Below, in pieces: positions 5,673 through 13,119 of a stretch of 15,238 bases of DNA (positions within the stretch are counted from its first letter, which is position 1; the number at the start of each line of letters is the position of its first letter). Below the pieces are notes generated by a model. That model saw only the letters and a program-made list of their open reading frames with translations, made no database searches and had not been told where the DNA came from. Source of the DNA: Thermoproteota archaeon (GTDB taxonomy: Archaea > Thermoproteota > Methanomethylicia > Methanomethylicales > B66-G16); NCBI GenBank assembly GCA_003649085.1, contig QMQV01000030.1, forward strand, positions 1 to 15,238, read 5' to 3'. A program made the position numbers and the translations under genes.

Positions 5673-7091
5673 CTATCTTCCGAAGATCTTGCTTAAAGCA
5701 GGATACGTTTCTTCTAAGCGTTCTCTGGCTAGTATTTCATAGTATTGGTAAATTATACCTACTGAAAGCAAAATGCCTATACCACTTCCTAAAGCACCCA
5801 GCATGTCAGCTATAGCTGCTATTAAACCAACTACTAGACCACTAATTATCGTTAGGGAAGGTATGTATCTGTTTAGCATTTGTTCTATAATCTTGGTAGA
5901 GGATCTAAATCCTGGCACTTGTAAGCCAGCTTTTATTAGCTGCTCTGCTTGATCTCTTGCACTCATACCAGATACTTGAACCCACACAATAGCAAATATA
6001 ACACTTAACGCACAAAGTACTATCGTGTATGCAATGGCATGTAATGGATCATTTAAAGCTTCGGTTATGCTTCTAACAGGCGTCAAGTAGTATACTAAGG
6101 TTCCAGGTAGCGGTGCAAAACCTCTTTCTTGAGGATTGAACTGTACTATTAAGTTTAAAATTGGGTTTGAGTTATCGGGGTTAAAGTTCATCCACAATAC
6201 TCTCGAGAAAAACAGGATGTTGGCGAATAAAGCCGATGCTAATATTATGGGGATGTTTGAAACATATAGGAATTTCAATGGTATCTTAGCTCTAAGCCCT
6301 CCATACCTAGCATAGGCAACGGGTATTTCAATTCTCATACCCTCAAAGTAGACTACAAGCAAGAAGACAGCGATCATTGTGAAGAAACCGGTCATGTCTG
6401 GATACGGGTATCTATTAAAAGCGTTGAGAATGTTTTCTCCAGATAGAAGTGTTTGAGTAAAGGCTATTAGGGCACCAAGCTGCTTGCCATCAGCAACCGG
6501 GCCGACTGGAGATAATGATAACCAAGCTATTTGTTGGCTTACACCTGCTAAAATAAAGAGGCTTACGCCACTTCCCAATCCCCAACCTTTTTGTATCATT
6601 TCATCTAATAAAATGACGATTATCCCTACAGCTACAAGCTGAGCTAGCACAAGTAGAGCACACTCAGGCGATAAAAGTCCGTAAGCTCCTCCTAATATGA
6701 AAGCAGCTCCTTCAACAGCAGTCATTATTATAGCTAAGAGCTTTTGTACGCCAGTAAACAAAGCTCGCTCTCTAGGCTTGCTTAAGTCAAGCTTAATGAG
6801 CTTGGAACCGACTAAGATCTGCATTATAAGGCCAGCTGTGACTATTGGACCAATGCCTAATTCCATTAATGAACCGCGTTTAGATGCGAAAATTACTCGA
6901 AAAAAGTACAGCTGCTCAAAAAGCCCCCCATAGGATTTAACACCGTATAGGGGGATATGTGACATTATTAGGTAGATTGCCAATGCTAGACCAGTCCATA
7001 AGAACCTCTCTCTTAAGTCAAGCTTACGTATTGGACGGGGGACTTCAGGCAAGTGTCTGATGACCGGCTCTAGGGCTTCTATAAGGCCCAT
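5673..7091 (-). CDS. secY: Protein translocase subunit SecY
   Basis: Central channel of the Sec translocon (with SecE and Sec beta) in the cytoplasmic membrane. The 472 residues contain about ten hydrophobic segments. Familiar landmarks are LRERFLWTGLALAIYLIMSHIPLYG (first membrane helix), IGPIVTAGLIMQILVGSKL (second), MRIEIPVAYARYGG and KIPLKFLYVSNIPIILASALFAN. The cytosolic loop FAIVWVQVSGMSARDQAEQL with KAGLQVPGFRSS is the region that contacts the ribosome and SRP receptor. The C-terminal helix is MLGALGSGIGILLSVGIIYQYY. The ATG has GCGGTG 7 nt upstream. uL15-secY-adkA is the standard archaeal order. Confidence 0.97.
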   Translation of the reverse strand: MGLIEALEPVIRHLPEVPRPIRKLDLRERFLWTGLALAIYLIMSHIPLYGVKSYGGLFEQLYFFRVIFASKRGSLMELGIGPIVTAGLIMQILVGSKLIKLDLSKPRERALFTGVQKLLAIIMTAVEGAAFILGGAYGLLSPECALLVLAQLVAVGIIVILLDEMIQKGWGLGSGVSLFILAGVSQQIAWLSLSPVGPVADGKQLGALIAFTQTLLSGENILNAFNRYPYPDMTGFFTMIAVFLLVVYFEGMRIEIPVAYARYGGLRAKIPLKFLYVSNIPIILASALFANILFFSRVLWMNFNPDNSNPILNLIVQFNPQERGFAPLPGTLVYYLTPVRSITEALNDPLHAIAYTIVLCALSVIFAIVWVQVSGMSARDQAEQLIKAGLQVPGFRSSTKIIEQMLNRYIPSLTIISGLVVGLIAAIADMLGALGSGIGILLSVGIIYQYYEILARERLEETYPALSKIFGR

Positions 7092-7110
7092 GAACGAGCA
7101 CCGCTAGCGC

Positions 7111-7530
7111 TTATCTGCTTATAACTTCTACCTCTCCACCAGCTTCTAGAATTTTTCTCTTCGCAGATTCGCTAAACGCAGATGCTACTACCTTGATAGG
7201 TTTTGAAACTCTCCCTTCGCCTAAGACTTTTGAAGCAGGGTATTGTGATAAGTCGACAACATATTTGCCTATAGATTCGTCAAACTTAGCAAGAGTCTCT
7301 AAGTCCTTTACATTCACTATGAAAAACTCCTTCTTTTTAGGAGGTATGAAGCCGTATTTTCCAAAATAGTCAGGTGCGTATTTTACAACCCAACTCCACT
7401 TGTGTTTATGCATCCCAGCGTGTCCAAATCCCCCACGAGTGCCTGACTTCCTATGTTGGCCTACTTGTCCCCATCCATAGAGCCGTGACCCACGCTGTTT
7501 ACGAACTTTTCTTTCGCGCCTAACAACCAT
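7111..7530 (-). CDS. rpl15: 50S ribosomal protein uL15
   Basis: Large-subunit assembly protein that binds 23S rRNA with a long basic glycine-rich extension. The N-terminal extension includes [34 protein letters not shown], and the globular part ends [34 protein letters not shown]. The length of 139 residues fits archaeal uL15. The ATG has AGGTGCTAACTA upstream, placing GGTG at 7 nt. Unlike most genes here it has a 64-nt upstream gap with TATA-like sequence and a palindrome, so the uL15-secY segment may be transcribed separately from hsp20. Confidence 0.96.
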   Translation of the reverse strand: MVVRRERKVRKQRGSRLYGWGQVGQHRKSGTRGGFGHAGMHKHKWSWVVKYAPDYFGKYGFIPPKKKEFFIVNVKDLETLAKFDESIGKYVVDLSQYPASKVLGEGRVSKPIKVVASAFSESAKRKILEAGGEVEVISR

Positions 7531-7546
7531 TAGTTAGCACCTGGCG

Positions 7547-7586
7547 GTAGCTAAAGCTACTTTTAAAACGACTTTAAATTTTTAGC
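7547..7586 (-). promoter_or_regulatory. Candidate uL15 promoter and 14-nt palindrome
   Basis: The hsp20-uL15 gap holds CTAAAAATTTAAAG on the minus strand (7585-7572), a BRE-plus-TATA-like stretch. A second TTTTAAAA occurs at 7561-7568. A start 25 nt below the first TATA would fall inside GTAGCTTTAGCTAC (7547-7560, minus-strand reading), whose 6-bp arms flank a 2-nt centre. An operator over the transcription start is plausible but unproven. Confidence 0.4.
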
Positions 7587-7594
7587 GAGAAGTA

Positions 7595-8104
7595 TTACTC
7601 AATTTTTATGGATGTTCCAGGTTTTTTGGCTTTTTCAAGTTGTACTTCAAGTACTCCGTTGCGATACGTTGCCTTGGCAGTTTCAGGCTTTACAGGTGAT
7701 GGCAGGGAGATTTCCTTATAATACTTGCGCTTTTCAGTATCAACAGATATCGTTAGGGTATTCTCCGTAGCATTTAGCTTAATGTCTTCTTTCTCAACTC
7801 CAGGCAATTCCGCGTAAACCTTTATGTAGTCTCCGCTTTCCATAACATCAACGAGGGGCTCCATCTCTTCCCTAACGACAGGACCGCGCATGCTAGGTCT
7901 CACATTGCCAAATTCTCTTATTACGGGCTTTCCATCAGGGCCTATGGTCATTGAAAAGCCATAGACTAAAGGCCTCTCTCGGCCATGAGCCTCAAATGCT
8001 TCTCTCATAAGCTTATGCATCATTTCCTCCATGTACTCGAATTCCCGTTCAAACTCTTCAAATATGTCGTCAAACCAGAATGGAAACCTACGCTTTCTTA
8101 CCAT
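7595..8104 (-). CDS. hsp20: Small heat-shock protein, Hsp20/alpha-crystallin family
   Basis: ATP-independent holdase chaperone forming oligomers that trap unfolding proteins. The 169 residues start with a charged N-terminal helix (FPFWFDDIFEEFEREFEYMEEMM), then the archaeal-type linker YGFSMTIGPDGKPVIREFGN. The alpha-crystallin domain runs from about residue 82 to 162 (PLVDVMESGDYIKVYAELPG, VEKEDIKLNATENTLTISV, YRNGVLEVQLEK). The last residues, SIKIE, contain the C-terminal IxI motif used for oligomer assembly. The ATG has TGGTGAGAGTTTC upstream (GGTG at 8 nt). It sits between uL30 and uL15, which are normally adjacent, with its own upstream inverted repeat. Codon use looks like its neighbours, so recent transfer is not evident. 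Confidence 0.93.
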   Translation of the reverse strand: MVRKRRFPFWFDDIFEEFEREFEYMEEMMHKLMREAFEAHGRERPLVYGFSMTIGPDGKPVIREFGNVRPSMRGPVVREEMEPLVDVMESGDYIKVYAELPGVEKEDIKLNATENTLTISVDTEKRKYYKEISLPSPVKPETAKATYRNGVLEVQLEKAKKPGTSIKIE

Positions 8105-8129
8105 GAAACTCTCACCAAGAATAAGAGGC

Positions 8130-8162
8130 TTAATTCGCTTAGATTAACTTAACGCGAATTAA
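8130..8162 (-). repeat. 9-bp inverted repeat upstream of hsp20 (candidate operator)
   Basis: Perfect arms TTAATTCGC (8130-8138) and GCGAATTAA (8154-8162) are separated by 15 A/T-rich bases. The element fills the gap between uL30 and hsp20, with one arm covering the uL30 stop codon. Its spacer, GTTAAGTTAATCTAA on the minus strand, is about 35-50 nt before the hsp20 ATG, where a TATA box for a short-leader transcript would lie. Arms flanking a promoter core suggest a dimeric regulator site. As RNA it would be a weak A/U-rich hairpin without a U-tract, so a terminator is less likely. Confidence 0.5.
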
Positions 8163-8629
8163 ACCATCGCCTTAATAAGAGGTCTTATCGCAGAACCTCT
8201 ATAACCTAATTCTCCGCCAGCCAAGTAGTGTTTCTTGATAGTTTTCTTAAAGCCTCCACTTGGAGGAGCTAGCCGAAAGAAGGGTTTTATCTCTGGAAGC
8301 TGTTTTAGCGTTATCTTCCCTGAAAGCAATGCCTGAGCAAGTTCTTTAAAGGATGAAAAACCCTTTGACTTAAGATATTCTTCGGTTATCTTCTTATTTC
8401 CAATAAGCCTTCCCCTTTTCTCTAGGAGGAGAGCCAGCGTCTCTTCGTCAAGTTCCCCCCATGTAACGTATTCAGCTACTTTTTTGAGCATGCCTAAGAT
8501 GCTTTGTGACGCTTCTAAGATTACAGCTACGTGCTTGCGCCTTAGTCTAAGTAAGTTAAGGGTATATCTTACATCAGGAGAAGCTCCAACATCTCCACGT
8601 ATTTTAATGGCTACGATCAAAGGGGGCAT
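8159..8629 (-). CDS. rpl30: 50S ribosomal protein uL30
   Basis: Archaeal/eukaryotic long form of uL30 (156 residues; the bacterial form has about 60). Landmarks are IVAIKIRGDVGASPDVRYTLNLLRLRRKH at the N-terminus, the ferredoxin-like core AEYVTWGELDEETLALLLEKRG, and the archaeal C-terminal region RLAPPSGGFKKTIKKHYLAGGELGYRG. The ATG is preceded by AGAGGTAACTAAAAC, where GAGGT overlaps the uS5 stop codon. It follows uS5 as in most archaea. The gene that should follow, uL15, is displaced by hsp20. Confidence 0.96.
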   Translation of the reverse strand: MPPLIVAIKIRGDVGASPDVRYTLNLLRLRRKHVAVILEASQSILGMLKKVAEYVTWGELDEETLALLLEKRGRLIGNKKITEEYLKSKGFSSFKELAQALLSGKITLKQLPEIKPFFRLAPPSGGFKKTIKKHYLAGGELGYRGSAIRPLIKAMV

Positions 8630-8636
8630 GTTTTAG

Positions 8637-9245
8637 TTACCTCTTTAATGCATATGTGTTCTTAAGAGCGTCGAAGACTGCGAAGGCGAAGTTTACTGTA
8701 GTTCTCGTTTCCCCTCTTGTGGAAGTCCATACATCTTGAATTCCAGCTAACCTAAGCAGAATTTTCGCAACATCGCCTGCTACCAAGCCAACACCTCTTG
8801 GAGCCGGTATTAACTTTACTCTTACACTACCGCATTTCCCTTCAACTACATAAGGTACGCTATGTGGGCGATTACATGAACATTCCCAGCTGCCGCAGCC
8901 TCTTTTAACTGGAATTATGTGCAACTTGGCATTTGCCAAAGCTTTGTCTATAGCAAATCGCATTTGCTTAGCTTTTCCGGTTCCCAGCCCTACGTATCCA
9001 TCTTCATTGCCTACCGCAACGGCGACCTTAAACTTCGTGATTTCTCCAGCATCGGTTTGCTTTTGTACGAGGTTTACAGCAACTATTTCATGTTTAAGAC
9101 CAGGTAACAATATGTCGACTATCTCTGGCTCTTTTATTGGAAGGTTGAGCTTGAAAACTTCGTCTATTGAGGTTATTTGACCTTCCTTAACCATTTTACC
9201 CAGGGAAGTTCTTGGAGTCCACTCCTCAGCTTTGCTGACCGCCAC
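8637..9245 (-). CDS. rps5: 30S ribosomal protein uS5
   Basis: 30S protein at the mRNA entry channel, involved in decoding accuracy. The N-terminal double-stranded-RNA-binding-like domain includes [24 protein letters not shown]. The C-terminal domain carries [23 protein letters not shown] and [26 protein letters not shown], as in archaeal S5. I place the start at GTG 9245 (202 residues) because GGAGGTG lies exactly 6 nt upstream. The longer GTG at 9254 would overlap that site. The gene begins inside the uL18 coding region, overlapping it by 20 nt. Confidence 0.95.
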   Translation of the reverse strand: MAVSKAEEWTPRTSLGKMVKEGQITSIDEVFKLNLPIKEPEIVDILLPGLKHEIVAVNLVQKQTDAGEITKFKVAVAVGNEDGYVGLGTGKAKQMRFAIDKALANAKLHIIPVKRGCGSWECSCNRPHSVPYVVEGKCGSVRVKLIPAPRGVGLVAGDVAKILLRLAGIQDVWTSTRGETRTTVNFAFAVFDALKNTYALKR

Positions 9246-9849
9246 CTTCGTCACCTCCTTCGAAAGCAGCCAGTATTTTGTTTTTCACCTCCTCAACATG
9301 TTCGGGTAATTTCTCAGGAGGCAGGTTATTTGATAAGTAGCGTGAAAACCTCCTATTATACTCCTCGATATTATACTCCATTAGCTTATGCGCATAGTCA
9401 GCTATATGCCTACCTAGTATCCTATCTTCGTCTGGAAGCATCTCTTCACCATGGGGAATCTCCATGCCCGCATCCAAAGCTCCCTTGAGTGCAGCGAAGA
9501 CGCGTGAACCTTTGGTCGGGGTTGCGAGACCTATGTCTAGAACTGCTTTCTTAATGCCTTTGCTGACAGCTCTTAATCCCGCAAGTAGGCCTACGAGGTA
9601 TGCCGCAGGAACATTACCGCAAGCGCCTTTCCAGCCAAAATCCCTGACTAATTGCTTTGTATGTGCTGATGCTAGGACTTTATCTCCTTCAATTTCAGCT
9701 TTCGCAACTTGAACTATAAAATGTTTTAAACTCCCCCTTACGACAAGCCTAGGTAAACCAGACAATATGAGTTTCCTTCTCAATCTATAATCTGTCTTAC
9801 CCTCTCTCCTGCGCCTAAATGGCACTTTATACATTGGTCCGCGCGCCAT
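9226..9849 (-). CDS. rpl18: 50S ribosomal protein uL18
   Basis: Binds 5S rRNA in the central protuberance with uL5. The 207 residues start [21 protein letters not shown] and continue [44 protein letters not shown] and [25 protein letters not shown]. This is the extended archaeal form. ATG 9849 is chosen over an upstream TTG-type start because CGGTGA, which includes the eL19 stop, lies 5 nt before it. The glycine-rich C-terminal tail (EGGDEGGG) is dictated by the bases that also form the uS5 Shine-Dalgarno. Confidence 0.95.
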   Translation of the reverse strand: MARGPMYKVPFRRRREGKTDYRLRRKLILSGLPRLVVRGSLKHFIVQVAKAEIEGDKVLASAHTKQLVRDFGWKGACGNVPAAYLVGLLAGLRAVSKGIKKAVLDIGLATPTKGSRVFAALKGALDAGMEIPHGEEMLPDEDRILGRHIADYAHKLMEYNIEEYNRRFSRYLSNNLPPEKLPEHVEEVKNKILAAFEGGDEGGGQQS

Positions 9850-9854
9850 CAAGT

Positions 9855-10295
9855 TCACCGTCTAGCTAGCTCATGCTCTTTAATGTAAGTTTTAACTTGC
9901 CTTACGCTGTCAAAGACCCCTCCTTTAGCCATTCTATATAGTTGCCGATAAACCCTTGGAGTAATAATCCTCCTTTTCCTCAACATCTTCAAGAATTTCC
10001 TGATGGCTCTTATCTTGTTCATCCAAAGTTCCTTTTCATCAACTATTGGACCTTTTCTGCTGCCAGGTCCTTTTCTAAGACCTTTCTTTTTCTGCTTAGC
10101 TATTTTCCTATGTCTACTTCGGCTAACGCCTCTTTCAGGAAGCTTCTTTATTACGCCTTCTTTAATCAAGTTTTTAATGCTCTCTCTAGTTATGGCTGCT
10201 GAGACCCTGTCAAGTTGCGTAGGGTCAATCCATACTCTAGAGACCCCTACTTTGAGTATTTTCGCAGCTATCTTCTTCTGAGTATCTACTTGCAC
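9855..10295 (-). CDS. rpl19e: 50S ribosomal protein eL19
   Basis: Eukaryote/archaea-specific large-subunit protein near the exit tunnel, contributing to an inter-subunit bridge. Landmarks are [40 protein letters not shown], the basic [27 protein letters not shown] stretch, and [34 protein letters not shown] choose GTG at 10295 (146 residues). AGGTGAACACC gives a GGTGA site 5 nt upstream that includes the eL32 stop, and the N-terminus [14 protein letters not shown] then matches the family. A GTG at 10304 in the same frame would overlap the stop and lacks such a site. Confidence 0.95.
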   Translation of the reverse strand: MQVDTQKKIAAKILKVGVSRVWIDPTQLDRVSAAITRESIKNLIKEGVIKKLPERGVSRSRHRKIAKQKKKGLRKGPGSRKGPIVDEKELWMNKIRAIRKFLKMLRKRRIITPRVYRQLYRMAKGGVFDSVRQVKTYIKEHELARR

Positions 10296-10300
10296 GGTGT

Positions 10301-10693
10301 TCACCTAGCCTCGGCTATGTTTACTATCTTAATGCCTAGAGCCTTTGCTTTTTCAACAATAGCGGCTCTTTTCTTCTCGCCTACTGTATGCGCTATTCTA
10401 GCAACTTGTCGCTGAGGATCAATTCTATATAAGTCTTTAATGTTTCTTACCAGCACTTCCTCATATCCTGATGGATGAAGGCCTCTAACCTCAGCTGGCC
10501 CACGATAGCCTACCTCTACAATAGCTGCTCTACCACTTTTCTTTAAGCGCATCTTGTTTCTAGGGCCTTTAGGGCTACGCCACTTTAACCCCAAGCGTGG
10601 GAAACGCCACCAGTCAGTCCTTAAAAACTCTGGACGCTTTTGATTAATTTCCTCTCTTAGCTTTAATAGCCGTTCAACGCTTTTCTTAACCAC
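10301..10693 (-). CDS. rpl32e: 50S ribosomal protein eL32
   Basis: Archaeal/eukaryotic large-subunit protein. The 130 residues show RPEFLRTDWWRFPRLGLKWRSPKGPRNKMRLKKSGR, VEVGYRGPAEVRGLHPSGYEEVLV and AARIAHTVGEKKRAAIVEKA-like sequence (VARIAHTVGEKKRAAIVEKA), all characteristic. The GTG start overlaps the last 8 nt of uL6; GGGGG lies 9 nt upstream within the uL6 tail. The order uL6-eL32-eL19-uL18-uS5-uL30 is the standard archaeal spc arrangement, with eL32 and eL19 as the archaeal insertions relative to bacteria. Confidence 0.96.
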   Translation of the reverse strand: MVKKSVERLLKLREEINQKRPEFLRTDWWRFPRLGLKWRSPKGPRNKMRLKKSGRAAIVEVGYRGPAEVRGLHPSGYEEVLVRNIKDLYRIDPQRQVARIAHTVGEKKRAAIVEKAKALGIKIVNIAEAR

Positions 10694-11240
10694 TTGCCAT
10701 AACCCCCTTCTTTACGATGTATATCCCGTCCATGAAGACTCTTGGGTCCAGATCCTTTATGTGCGTAGCCAAGTGTATGTTTGCAGCTGTTTGACCAACT
10801 TGCTCCTTGTCTATGCCCTCTACGATTATCGTATCACCTGAAACCGTTACTTTGACATCACCTATGATTTTAGCAATTCTAGGAGCACGTTCTCCTAAGA
10901 AGTTTTCTATGATTACTTGATTGCCTTTAACTTTAACGGATATTGGGAAGTGCGCATATATGATCTTTAACTCGTATCTAAAACCTTGTGTAACACCCTT
11001 TATCATGTTTCTTATGTGAGAAGCTATAGTGCCTATCATTGCTTTAAGCCTGCGATTAGCATTCCAGACTTCTAAGAGAACCTTTCTCTCAGGTGTTAAA
11101 GATATGTTCACTCCTGATTTAGAGAAATCTCGCGTAAGCTGTCCTTTAGGGCCTGTAACCTTAACTACTCCTCTATCTACCTCTACTTTGACGTTTTCGG
11201 GAATTTCAATGGTCTCTGATAAATAATCTATTTTCACCAA
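10686..11240 (-). CDS. rpl6: 50S ribosomal protein uL6
   Basis: Large-subunit protein with two related folds, near the sarcin-ricin loop and the factor-binding site. Visible are ETIEIPENVKVEVDRGVVKVTGPKG (first repeat), LKAMIGTIASHIRNMIKGVTQGFRYELKIIYAHFPI, and the second repeat GDVKVTVSGDTIIVEGIDKEQVGQTAANI. TTG at 11240 (184 residues) is my preferred start, with GGTG 8 nt before it. GTG at 11249 would add three residues but has no usable Shine-Dalgarno, so the exact start is uncertain. It overlaps eL32 by 8 nt. Confidence 0.93.
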   Translation of the reverse strand: MVKIDYLSETIEIPENVKVEVDRGVVKVTGPKGQLTRDFSKSGVNISLTPERKVLLEVWNANRRLKAMIGTIASHIRNMIKGVTQGFRYELKIIYAHFPISVKVKGNQVIIENFLGERAPRIAKIIGDVKVTVSGDTIIVEGIDKEQVGQTAANIHLATHIKDLDPRVFMDGIYIVKKGVMASG

Positions 11241-11252
11241 CGTACTCACACC

Positions 11253-11645
11253 CTAGTAAACGTAGGCTAGTAGAACCCCGCCTACCTTGCGCTCTATAGC
11301 TTCTTTATTGGTCAAGATCCCCTTTGATGTGGAGATTATTAACAACCCGATATCTCGGCTAGGCAAGTACTGCTTTTCCCATTTCTCTATCTCTCTATAG
11401 CTTACTGGGAAACGTGGTTTTATTGCGCCACAGTTGTTAATTCTTCCTAAAAGCTGAACTCTAAACTTCCCTGTTCTCCCATCGTCTATGAACTCGAATT
11501 CTCCGATGTAACCAGCTTTTTGCAACACTCTGAGTACTCTAGCTATTAGCTTAGATGCTGGGTATATTATACACTCTTTTTTCCCTCGTTCCTCATTGTT
11601 TTTAATGGTTACGAGGGCGTTGGCTAGGGGATCCATTACCGTCAT
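11253..11645 (-). CDS. rps8: 30S ribosomal protein uS8
   Basis: Primary 16S rRNA-binding protein of the central domain. The 130 residues give [40 protein letters not shown] and [41 protein letters not shown], and the conserved C-terminus [12 protein letters not shown]. The ATG has GAGGGAG 7 nt upstream, in a 16-nt gap after uS14. An internal ATG three codons later is possible, but the first fits the Shine-Dalgarno better. Confidence 0.96.
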   Translation of the reverse strand: MTVMDPLANALVTIKNNEERGKKECIIYPASKLIARVLRVLQKAGYIGEFEFIDDGRTGKFRVQLLGRINNCGAIKPRFPVSYREIEKWEKQYLPSRDIGLLIISTSKGILTNKEAIERKVGGVLLAYVY

Positions 11646-11661
11646 AGGTCGTCTCCCTCAG

Positions 11662-11829
11662 CTACATGTACTTCTTAAAACCTAATTCCTTAGCTACTTC
11701 CCTAAAACATTGGCGGCATAGGTTTAATCCATACCTTCTAATGAGTGCCCTACCTATAGCTCCGCATCTCCTACAACGTCTGCTCCCCTTACCGAATTTT
11801 CTTTCTTTCGGCGGCCGGTACTTGCCCAT
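11662..11829 (-). CDS. rps14: 30S ribosomal protein uS14, zinc-binding type
   Basis: A small 55-residue gene between uL5 and uS8, read as [15 protein letters not shown], then [20 protein letters not shown], then [20 protein letters not shown]. Cysteines at 19, 22, 38 and 41 form the C-x2-C...C-x2-C zinc site of the archaeal uS14 type. It binds 16S rRNA in the 30S head near the decoding region. The ATG is 6 nt after the uL5 stop; a GGAGGG stretch about 10 nt upstream in the uL5 tail is the only Shine-Dalgarno-like sequence. Size and position are exactly as expected for archaea. Confidence 0.97.
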   Translation of the reverse strand: MGKYRPPKERKFGKGSRRCRRCGAIGRALIRRYGLNLCRQCFREVAKELGFKKYM

Positions 11830-11835
11830 CGCTGG

Positions 11836-12369
11836 CTAGCCCTCCACCTTAACGCCGAAAGTCTTGCTTATAAACTCAATCGCTTCCTCCCTCGTGACTC
11901 TATGAGACTTCCCCACCTTAGCACGCTTTCTCCTTCTTCTAGCTACGCGATATCCAGGGCGTTCTAGAGTTACACAAACGTCCATTCCAAAGATCCCTAG
12001 TGCTGGATCATATTTAACGCCAGGAAACTGTATGTGCTCCTTTATTCCGAAGGAGAAGTTACCAAACTTGTCGAAAACTCTTCTGGGAAGCTTGTAGCCA
12101 ATGACTTCAAACGCTTTCTTCAGAAAATCTATGGCAGCCCTCCCTCTTAGCGTGACGACGCACGCTATGTTCTCCCCTTTCTTTATACCGAATTCTCTAA
12201 TTGTCTTTTTAGCACGTCTTGGACATGGCTTTGCACCAGTAAGCATGTTTAACACAGTCATAGCTTTAGCTAGTCGCTCACCAGCACCAACTGACATGTT
12301 TACAGTTACCTTCTCAATCCTTATGGATTTCATGGGGTTTACCTGTTCAACCTCTTGGAGCAGGGCCAA
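11836..12369 (-). CDS. rpl5: 50S ribosomal protein uL5
   Basis: Binds 5S rRNA and contacts the P-site tRNA. Landmarks are NPMKSIRIEKVTVNMSVGAGERLAKAM, LTGAKPCPRRAKKTIREFGIKKGENIACVVTLRG, and DKFGNFSFGIKEHIQFPGVKYDPALGIFGMDVCVTLERPGYR. Start choice is uncertain. TTG 12369 (177 residues) has AGGTG 9 nt upstream; GTG 12381 adds four residues but its site would overlap the codon; ATG 12333 has AGGT 7 nt upstream but would drop the usual residues before NPM. It starts right after the eS4 stop, whose last codons provide AAGGTGGC. Confidence 0.94.
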   Translation of the reverse strand: MALLQEVEQVNPMKSIRIEKVTVNMSVGAGERLAKAMTVLNMLTGAKPCPRRAKKTIREFGIKKGENIACVVTLRGRAAIDFLKKAFEVIGYKLPRRVFDKFGNFSFGIKEHIQFPGVKYDPALGIFGMDVCVTLERPGYRVARRRRKRAKVGKSHRVTREEAIEFISKTFGVKVEG

Positions 12370-12373
12370 TTTG

Positions 12374-13114
12374 TTAGCCACCTTCTGGTAGAGTTATTAT
12401 GGGAGAGTCTCTTCCTATGACGAAGATGTAATCCATTATCGTAATTGCTTTTTCTCCGTTCAGCAGCCTTATCGTAACTAAGTTTTTCCTCTTAAAGCCA
12501 ACATCTGATATTTCCTCTATAACGCCGTATCTGCCGACATTTTCTCCGCCTATAATTATAGCCCAAGCGCCTTTCTCTAGCTTGAACGTCTCTAAGAGCT
12601 TGCCATCTGGTAATGATAGTTTTAAAACATCTAATGTAGAGTACGTATCTTCAACTGGGTTGAAGGGATCATTAACTCTTATTAGCAAATTCCTGCCATC
12701 GTGTAAGTTAAGCTGGATGTTTCCTCGCTTAACCGTCGTCTTATTCTCTATCCTACAGAGCTTGAAATTGGCTTCTTCATCAGGTATTTCAACTAATGTG
12801 AGGAAATATGTTGAATGCGGTAAAACCCTAAAATTCTTTTTCGCATCAGGTAAGCTGATGACATCCATTAACCCTACAGGAAACTTATAGTCCTTCCTAA
12901 CAACCCTATCTACCAATACCTTTCGTTCAGCTAATATCTTCTTAACTTCCTTCATGGTTTCAGCATATTTTAATATATCGCGTAAGATTATGGCTAACGG
13001 TATAGACCTATCTTGAGGATGTGGTCCTGGTCTAGGTTTAACAGTCCACTCCTTTTCCTTTCTTAAAATAGGCCAAAACCTTGGAGCAGGGTATGTCTTT
13101 AAGTGATGTGACAA
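12374..13114 (-). CDS. rps4e: 30S ribosomal protein eS4
   Basis: Archaeal/eukaryotic small-subunit protein, unrelated to uS4, with an S4-like RNA-binding domain, a central domain and a KOW domain. From the chosen TTG the protein begins MSHHLKTYPAPRFWPILRKE, close to the family's HLKRLAAPKSW start. PRPGPHPQDRSIPLAIILRDILKYAETMKEVKKIL (about 28-62) and DYKFPVGLMDVISL follow. The KOW-like GGENVGRYGVIEEI occurs near residue 190. The TTG at 13114 (246 residues) has GAGGTG 6 nt upstream, overlapping the uL24 stop. The longest frame would start 42 nt earlier inside uL24 and lacks both family similarity and a Shine-Dalgarno. Confidence 0.94.
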   Translation of the reverse strand: MSHHLKTYPAPRFWPILRKEKEWTVKPRPGPHPQDRSIPLAIILRDILKYAETMKEVKKILAERKVLVDRVVRKDYKFPVGLMDVISLPDAKKNFRVLPHSTYFLTLVEIPDEEANFKLCRIENKTTVKRGNIQLNLHDGRNLLIRVNDPFNPVEDTYSTLDVLKLSLPDGKLLETFKLEKGAWAIIIGGENVGRYGVIEEISDVGFKRKNLVTIRLLNGEKAITIMDYIFVIGRDSPIITLPEGG

Positions 13115-13119
13115 GCTTA

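Noticed and set aside
7595..8104. hsp20 as a recent horizontal acquisition or mobile cargo
   Set aside because: No flanking repeats or integrase remnants are seen, the strand and Shine-Dalgarno style match its neighbours, and the protein is an ordinary archaeal Hsp20.
8130..8162. Inverted repeat as an intrinsic terminator for the uL30 unit
   Set aside because: The arms are A/T-rich with a 15-nt loop and no following U-tract; promoter-proximal placement fits an operator better.
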